Below, in pieces: positions 56,600-64,000 of a DNA stretch of 64,000 nucleotides. The position numbers were made by a program, and so were the translations under genes. This DNA is from Dicyema japonicum (lineage: Eukaryota; Dicyemida; Rhombozoa; Dicyemidae). The stretch is from the NCBI GenBank assembly GCA_011109175.1, contig RDEW01000045.1, positions 364,748 through 428,747 of the forward strand, written 5' to 3'. The notes below the pieces were generated by a model. It saw nothing but the letters and a program-made list of their open reading frames with translations. It was not told the origin of the DNA and did not search any database. How positions within the stretch are numbered: the first letter of the stretch is position 1; every line of letters starts with the position of its first letter.

Positions 56600-58345
56600 T
56601 CAATTAATGCATTTTTGATCATATGACAGTGCTAATATTAATTGTGGTTATCTGTAAATTAATTGGAAACAAAAATATATTAAATTAATTTTTTGAATTT
56701 AAAATCCAAATTAGAAACCTCCAGGAATCCTTCACATTGGGTCAATCATTGGGCAAGAAAAAAGATGTTTACACTCAAAACTGTAATGTTCAGCTTGGCT
56801 TTACTATCAATCTCATACATCGAAAGATGAGTTGACAATTAATAGCTAATAAAATGTGTTCAGTTCATATGGTCAAAGAAAAAAAAGAAGACTTAAGTCC
56901 ATTCAGAACTAACATGAAGGGAAGAAAACGTCCAGTCCTTGCAGTTGTGGGAACCTTACTGATGATCACCGGGAGCCATTTGAGACGATATCAATACGGC
57001 ATTCTAAAACAAGGGAAGTGAAAGAACAGATGGAATGAATATGACCAACTACTTTAATATTTTATGGAACCAATAAAATTTATTAGTCATAAATATTCAA
57101 AAATCTAAAATTAATGCATAAGTAATAAATTACAAGAGATATCAAATTTAATGAACTAAAGAATATAATTATTACTGATTAGTGGCTATATGGTCAAATG
57201 ATTGTTGTGGTGACGTACCTCCATTGCAAGAGTGTATTAATCTCATCAAGGATATGACTTTTCGTTACAGTTTCTATCCGTTTAAGTAATTGACTCACGA
57301 AGTTGCAACGAGAAAGCGTTGAATAAACTCTTCTTTGGTTTCGAATCTCAACAAGCACGATTTAAAAAAGTTTGCCATGAGGAAAAAATGGAATTATTAA
57401 TTCTCTAAAGTTTTAAATGATAATTTTTATTTGCATTGTTGACTGATATTCAATTACTTATTATTATTTTTAATTTGAACGGAAAGTGAAGAACAGTACA
57501 CAAACGGAACCCTAAATATTCACATGCTTATGGATATCGCGGGCTAACTATCTTTAATTAAATGTTAATATTTTAAAAGTCCATGCTTCACAAACGAATC
57601 TTTTATCTAAGGCGGCGAAACTATTGAAGAAGTCTTCTTTCAAGGAAATCTTGTCCAGAAGCTTTGAAGCTATGGTTAATACGAATTAGGAAATTTTCTG
57701 GCAGAAGATTTGTGCGCGTGAATATCGTAAATGATCCGGAACACAGTCTGAACAGAAGGGAAAGATGCGAAGACTGCTTAGGGAGGCAGGAATCTCCTGA
57801 ATTTTGTTCGTTTTGGTTAAGACGGTTGTATTCTTTTTCAATAAATTTAACTAATTTAAATTTAAGTAACCGGTTCGCAGAAGCTGTTTCTATAGGGTCT
57901 CATACCACAAACTGTCAAAGCCCTGCAAATATTAAAGTAACTGACATTACACTTAAATTTACGTGTCTTTGTTATCTCGGAATTAAGATTAAATAGGCAG
58001 TGACCGCAAAACTTTTCTGAACGGAAATCAAACAATTGCTTATTGATTCAACCTACTCCTATGTAAATAATTCGCTCCATAATTTTTAATATATTGGTCG
58101 ATAGCTCAGATGATTCTTATTTGGTTATCACGATTTAAAAACTAGTCTGTTGATTCAGTTTTAGGCTATGACTGAATAGTCAAAGGAGATCTTCGATAAG
58201 GTTCATAAGTCCTTTTAAACAATTTTATTATTATATGAAGTCTAAGTGCATTGTTTCTGCTTTCTCTTGAGGCAGAGTGTATCTCCTATATTGCCACTTC
58301 AAGAATTTGATTGTTCTTTCTTTTTTTAACAAAAAATTTTTTTAA
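56600..58345. other. No gene recognised
   Basis: A plus-strand frame at 57664-57996 (contains VRVNIVNDPEHSLNRRERC) is unassigned. The rest is AT-rich. Confidence 0.35.
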
Positions 58346-58348
58346 CAA

Positions 58349-58775
58349 TTAAACAAATGTCAATTGAGGAAGCATGCTGCGTAGATTGCGAACGAGTTCC
58401 CTCGGAGTATAGCTATTCCAATCTTTTGTCTTAGCCATAACCCTTCTCGTTGATCCCTTTTCTTTCTGGCAAGCAATCCTCCGAGTTTTCGCATTGGACC
58501 AACGGCTCCCGATGATTCGGTCGCAACAGAAGTAAATCGGTAGCGATCCCCGAGGCAAGAATATTTCTTGATTTTTAGGTTCTCCGCAGTCGAAGCAGCT
58601 GCTCCATGTGTCTGAACCGATTTAAAAATGTTCGTGCTTGAGAACGTGTCTATGCAAGTTGCGTCCCAGACCAAAAATCTTCCAGAAGTGAAGGGGAAAA
58701 GGGTCATCCCGTCAGGTCTCTTCCCATCTCCTCGATCAAGACCCACTGGTTCAAGCTGTGCTGAGAACCCTGTTC
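58349..58775 (-). mobile_element. GII RLE and C-terminus
   Basis: One open minus-strand frame from about 58775 to 58360 carries AQLEPVGLDRGDGKRPDGMT, FPFTSGRFLVWDATCIDTF, STAENLKIKKYSCLGDRYRF and EGLWLRQKIGIAILRGNS. It holds the whole RLE core (RPD, WDA, KIKKY) without a stop. The RT and knuckle upstream are absent, so it is a 5'-truncated copy. It belongs to the same subfamily as 8840-8945. Confidence 0.85.
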
Positions 58776-58779
58776 TTTA

Positions 58780-59725
58780 AAACATAGTTCTTTTAAAACA
58801 TTTTTGATCTACGGTTATATCCAGGGGTCGACTATCTCATTAAAAACGAAAATCAATTTAGTTAAAGGCACATAATCCTTGGCCTATAAGTGTACGAGCT
58901 AGTCCTTCGATCGACTCAATGATCCAAAGGGTCACCAAGGATCTATGTGAGACTGGATGCCTTTGAGAACATATCTCGTTCTAGATAGCGTCAGAGGAAA
59001 CAGCTTGCCAATTCAAGTTCCCTAATTTAATTTCCTTAATTTTTAAAGAACGTTGTTAAATGAGGTAACTCTCCCACAGGAAGATAATAAAAGTTGTTTC
59101 AAACATTCTACAATCCCGTTGCTTTGTGTGGAATACGTGAAAGGTCAATATAATCCATTGTATGACTGATGGTTGATAGAATGATGAATTGTCTAATTAA
59201 TATTATTCCACATTAATACTATTTGATTTATACGGACGTTTTTAATTCTCTATAATATCCTTCAAATACAACCAATAGAAAATCGAAGGTGACTGCCTGT
59301 CTCAGCGTAGAAGCTCTGATGAGAATAAGTCTTTAGTGGTTTTAAGGACTCATACTTAAAGAAAATTAAAGACCATCTGCGTTCAGTTACTGTAACAAAA
59401 TATATTATTATATTTTGATAAATTTGGCGATAATGATTATCGTAGCGTAACTGTATTTAAATTTTTTTTGCGGTACTTTTGATAAGTATGTCAGAGACCG
59501 CACTGCTTATTATTTTTGGAATCACAGATTCCACTGAAAGCACAAAAGAATCGCTTTTAAATTGTAACACTAATATTCAGCAACATAATTGACGTGCCCA
59601 AAATAAATTATTCTGACTCTGTGTATTCTGTATTTTATATTATTAATATTAATTAATTAAAATCGATAAAAATGTATGCCTTATTAATTTAATTGATTAT
59701 AATAATTAGCGCCAATTAATACAAA
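58780..59725. other. No gene recognised
   Basis: AT-rich. It should contain the promoter and possibly an unrecognised first exon of the MAP1-like gene. Confidence 0.35.
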
Positions 59726-59729
59726 TATT

Positions 59730-62700
59730 GATAGGTCTGCAAAGTGTTGGGAATAAAATAAGTCAATTCAGCCTCTCCAAGGAAATTGATTGTGTCCTAA
59801 ATACTTTCGAAAATTCCAAAAATGATAATTTCGGTATTATTAGCTAATTTCATCTTTCTAGAATCGAATACTGAAATTACAAAATCACACGTGTCTCCTT
59901 ATGCTGCGACATATTGCATCTTTAATGGGACAATTCAAACAATCCAAAACACAGTCGTTGCCTCGCTTATGAGTTATTCCAAAAAGTAGTCGTATAATCT
60001 AAAGAGAACTGTTTATATAATACTAATGGGGGACTACTTCTCTGATGGGGGTGAATTTGCACTCCAAGATGATCTCTTTAGCATTAGTAAATTCCACAGC
60101 ATCTTGAATTCCGTTGAAATGCGACTAGATGGGATTGATGAAACGTCTCCCTGAATGTTGTAATCTCAACTCCAAATCCAGAATGGACTCAGTCAAGGAT
60201 AGATTACAAATCCTCACGAATATTGGTTTTATAGTCATCTTATGCGTAGGTTGAAGTCCTTTCAAATCAAGTCTCTTCCTCGAATGAACATCCAACCTAT
60301 AAAAGATTTGTGGAAGACACGACTGAGATACTTTGTCTCCTAAATGCCAAAAATCAACATTATTTTTCTACAAAAAGCGAAAATATGGGAAATTTGTCCG
60401 TTGAGTCGCCAACATTGTTATTATAGTCCTTAATATCCCTTAGATATGCCCTCCCATGTGGGAACTCTCAAAATTTATTATTTTCTGTCCCTGGATTTAC
60501 AATGATGATAAACTGTGGTTTTGACAAGCAGATACCGTCCTGGAACCTTCTAAAACACTTTTCTGCTCTCGACAGTCTCATTATCTCGTCTTTTGAAAAA
60601 AAGAATTGCCGAGCTGCCGTTTCACTGGTCAAAACCTTGCAAAAACTCGGAAAACCCAGGCTGGCCCATGTATTTATGGATTACATAGAAGAAAATATGG
60701 ATTCTATTAGAAACTCGCAAGCTGTCAATGTTAATGAGGAGAAATATAAATTTACTGAAACTTTGCAAGAAATGAGAGTCCCTGTTGAATATATTCACAA
60801 TCTGGAGGGCCCATCAGTTCTTTACAAACGAGTGGGAATCGGTACGCTTAGTCTCTTCGGTCTGGGGAAGGCTAAGTCATCCGATAGGAATGTAATACGA
60901 CCTCTGACTAGGTCTACAGTCAAACCAATCTCAGTAAATCCCCCAAATACAGTTCCTTTAAAGGACAGCAGTCAGCGGTCCATTTTAATTCGTTGGATGC
61001 CTTATAATCCAGAATCAAAAGTAGTTTCCATTTTGGTGAGTCCAAATATGACTGAAAATGAAATTATTTCTCACCTCAGATCAATCAGCAACAAAAACGT
61101 CATTTATTGCTCTCCAATAGTTCAGCAAACCTCTGAAGTCCTTTCTCCTTCCACAAATAATCAAGCAAAGCCTACACCAACTAAATTCAGTAATAGACTG
61201 AAACGATCAGTCACTTTTACGGAACCTCCCGGTTTCAAATTATTGACGAAAAAGTCTTCTACAATTGTCAAGGGGGGTGCAAGGGAGACAAAAGTAGTAT
61301 TACAAAGGGGACAATCTGCTGAGGCCAAAAACCTTAGTAAAACACTTCGGACAAGTGAAAATGAGATTAAGACAACGAGAGACAATCTCAGGAAAGAAAA
61401 TAAGGAATCTACAATGAAAATGTTTCAGAATGGCAGTGGTTATCATAAAACTGAGACTTCCGCAAAAAAACCAGCGAATAACATTTCTAAACCTCCAATG
61501 AGAAGATCTCAAACTCCACATAAAGGATACGCACCTCCAAATAAAAAATGTAAAAACTCAGAATCCATTGATATCCCACCAGTAAACAAGTGTGTTACTC
61601 AGAATACTATCGTACAGAATTCGAGAAAGTCCAATAATTCCGAGAATGGTACAAATGGCTCAATTAGCCCCAATAAATCAGCTCACATGGTTAACATAGA
61701 ATCAGGAATAAAGACTATATTTAACCAAAGTGTAGAAATTCGCACATTTGGTTTTGATGCAGATAATGAGCACGTGATACTTACAGAACCTGAATTGGAG
61801 TATAAAGAAGAGGCCTTTGGAGAAATTCAAAATTATAATTCTGATGAGGTCCTGAAAGATAGTACGGAAGTTGATAAAGAAAATGTACTCAATCAAATAA
61901 TTACATGCGGGGGTTTACATTCTACGGAACCGAACCTGAAATTCAAGAATCCCCCGTTGTGCTAGATTTCAAGCAGGACGATTTAGAACTTTTGTTCGTT
62001 CCAGAGAATACTGAAACCAAAGTTCAAAACAAGTGGGAAGAGGTAACTTCCGATAATGAGACATCCATCGAACAATTTAATCCAATAGATGAAGAAATTG
62101 AAGCATTTCCACAAATTAAAGATAATCAGAAAAACCTTGGGGAGATGAAAGAAAAGGACTGCTGCACTTATCAAATGGAAAATGTAAAAGTCCTGGAAGA
62201 GACAGTGCAAGAAGTCAAAATAGACGAATCACCGCTGGGGGGAGTCGACTTCCAAGAAAAGTTTCTTTCTGATGACAGTTTGTGTGATATACCTGAAAAT
62301 CAACCAAGTTTAAAAAATGAAGAAATAAATGAGATTATTGAGGACTTTGATGACTCTGCAAATATACTTGACATTTCTACTATAGAAACCACAAACAAAC
62401 AAAACTCACAGCTTGAAGACCCAAATTTTCAATGTTTTAACAAAAATGACAATTTTGAAAAGGTCATTAATGACTCAAATGTGAAAGCTTCTCGCAAGGA
62501 AATCTCAGACATGGAAACTTCTAATGTAGAAGCCTCTTACTTGGAAAGATATATTAAAGAGGACTCAAATTCAAATGGAGACGACCTAAACACAGAAAAT
62601 AATCTGGAAAATATTATGTTGGAGGATCCAATCATGGAAAGATTAATAACAGAGACCTTGAGTATAAAAAGATCGGAAGATTCTGATGTAGAAGTATACA

Positions 62701-63446
62701 AGTCGAAAATTTCTAATTCTTTTGATCCAAGTAAAGAAGATTCTTGCACAGAGGACTCAAATATGGAAACCTCTGATATGATAAACTCCAATTTGGATGA
62801 CCAAAGAATAGAAAGTTTGCACGTGGAAAAGCCAAAAGTTGAAAATTCAAATATGAATGAAGAAATGCCTGTAGATTCAATAAAATGCCAAATCACTTCA
62901 GGAATGATCAATCTTGAATCTTTATTAGAAGTGGTTGAAAATGATGATATTGTTGAATTAAAGCAACCAATGGGAATTCTGTTGAAGAAACCGAAATTAG
63001 ACGCTAAAGCAGATATCACTAATATAAAACCAAGTTCAATAATTAGCCAGACAGTCAAAAAAACTACAAAAACTGACGATTTGTGTTACTACCTCACAGT
63101 CGTGCAAATCCCTGTGGATAAGAGTAATGACGGTCGGAATTTGGTTTCAAGAAGATTTTTTAATGTTGTAAGGGCGAATTATTATATATTCTCTTCTGCC
63201 GATGGAGACGACGTGAAGATCCTGGATAGTCTGTTGGCTGCTCGGAGATCTTGGGGAGAGGAGGTCAAAAACATGGAGGTAACTATCGTTCCAACCTACG
63301 ATACTAAAGTCCTCTATGATTGGATGCTTACTAACCAAGATGCTCTAAATTCTCTCAAAGTGAAGGTTGACCCTGCTTGCAAGAGATGCAAGATTATAAT
63401 AAACGAGAACCAAGAAGCATGTTATGCTGGAAAGATTGTTATTTAG
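59730..63446 (+). CDS. MAP1/Futsch-like microtubule-associated protein
   Basis: Early exons lie between about 59730 and 60416, joined by short introns (59834-59861 and 60417-60443 fit best; others of 21-37 nt are likely). The main exon 60444-61912 is followed by a 35-nt intron (61913-61947) or a frameshift, then coding to 63446. The N-terminal part matches the MAP1 heavy-chain start block by block: DGGEFALQDDLFSISKF, ALPCGNSQNLLFSVPGFTMM, PSWNLLKHFSALDSLIIS, LYKRVGIGTLSLFGLGK and IRWMPYNPESKVVSILV. A long disordered acidic/lysine-rich middle includes loose repeats such as DSNMETSDM. The C-terminus RRFFNVVRANYYIF, RSWGEE, VTIVPTYDTKVLYDWM and ACYAGKIVI is the MAP1 light-chain domain. Expected role: binding and stabilising microtubules. 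The start codon is unresolved. Total is over 1,100 residues, short for the family. Confidence 0.85.
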
Positions 63447-63705
63447 TGGATTAATATTTATTTAGATTCAGTTTCTTTAATCATTTACTTATTATTTACT
63501 AATATAGTTTACAAGAATTATGTGGAATCCTTTCCAAACTTGGAAATGTCGCCCCTCCTATCTATTTAGTGTTAAAGATCCCTTCAATTTAGATTTTTGA
63601 TTTTTTATGATTGTTCTATTTTGTCATTTCTAATAAATATCAAAGTCTATATTCTTAACAAACACAACTCTCGTGGATTTCCCATTGTCTATTCTTTAGT
63701 TATGT
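63447..63705. other. 3' flank of the MAP1-like gene
   Basis: AT-rich. AATAAA-like words (for example TAATAAATATC near 63630) could serve as a polyadenylation signal. Confidence 0.3.
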
Positions 63706-63707
63706 GC

Positions 63708-64000
63708 TCTTTACCGGGTGACGCAGTGTTAAAAGTCGGAAAAAAGTCTGATAGCCCCTAGTTCGAATTTAGCTGCTGTACATTCCGGCTGAAGTTTCTA
63801 CGTATACGATGCTTTCGTTTGACGCGTGACTCCGTCATTATTGAAAATCTCACTGGAGAAAAGGACTCACATCAAACAAAAATAAAAAAAAAGTTAATAT
63901 AATTCTTTGGTTCTCCCCCATCGATTAGTTATGATAACTTCTTTACTTAAATAATGTGTTTGTCCTGTCTGGGAGGAACTATGGTTAATATGGATATATT
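63708..64000 (+). repeat. tRNA-derived SINE, copy 2
   Basis: Homologous to 9488-9800 over its length up to the window edge. Its A box is GGGTGACGCAGTG (about 63716) and its B box AGTTCGAATTT (about 63769). Shared body words are TACGATGCT, GTGACTCCGTCATT and TTCTTTGGTTCT. It is cut by the end of the window. Confidence 0.65.

Noticed and set aside
1-64000. CRISPR arrays, bacterial operons or ribosomal RNA genes
   Set aside because: No regularly spaced repeats, no ribosome-binding-site-led gene clusters and no rRNA-like stretch were seen; introns and animal gene families rule out a bacterial source.

Overview
The window looks like the genome of a very reduced animal. It is AT-rich and crowded with transposon remains, and it carries a few clearly metazoan genes: a TRPV-like channel, a Dicer, a HIPK-like kinase, a MAP1/Futsch-like protein and the end of a mitochondrial poly(A) polymerase-like gene. 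Their introns are extraordinarily short. I placed more than 25 GT...AG introns by frame and homology; most are 20-29 nt and the longest are 31-37 nt. Introns of about this size are reported for dicyemid mesozoans, so a dicyemid or a close relative is the best guess. This is inferred from gene structure, not from a search.

Layout. 1-4328 is a mosaic of transposon pieces, repeated almost exactly at 13664-18008. Its right edge falls inside the nucleotidyltransferase motif of the poly(A) polymerase-like gene (4315-5208). 5.6-13.6 kb holds jockey, RTE, RLE-element and hAT fragments plus a tRNA-derived SINE. 18.0-23.9 kb holds the N-terminal ORF of an RLE element, an RTE element and more RT fragments. 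23955-27704 (minus) is the TRPV-like channel, with a possible small secreted ORF diverging from the same promoter. About 29370-33141 (plus) is the Dicer-like gene, and 34981-36148 (minus) is the HIPK-like kinase. 36.8-49.8 kb is transposon territory (Tc1/mariner, jockey, pogo, and a nearly complete RLE element at 43387-46866). 52173-55048 is the best-preserved retrotransposon. 56-59 kb is mostly decayed sequence, and about 59730-63446 (plus) is the MAP1-like gene. The window ends in a second SINE copy.

Shorthand. GI means non-LTR elements with a CPHC-type zinc knuckle, an F-x-DD reverse transcriptase and a restriction-like endonuclease (RLE) containing EVGITS. GII means elements with an N-terminal PHD-like finger, a YLDD reverse transcriptase, a CRC-type knuckle and an RLE containing KRPDG...WDA. 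Jockey-like and RTE-like elements carry an APE-type endonuclease. The genes show no functional clustering; they are islands between insertions. The most striking gene is the Dicer: its frame can be followed through about a dozen mini-introns, yet the helicase motifs and the second RNase III site have lost key residues and no dsRNA-binding domain follows.
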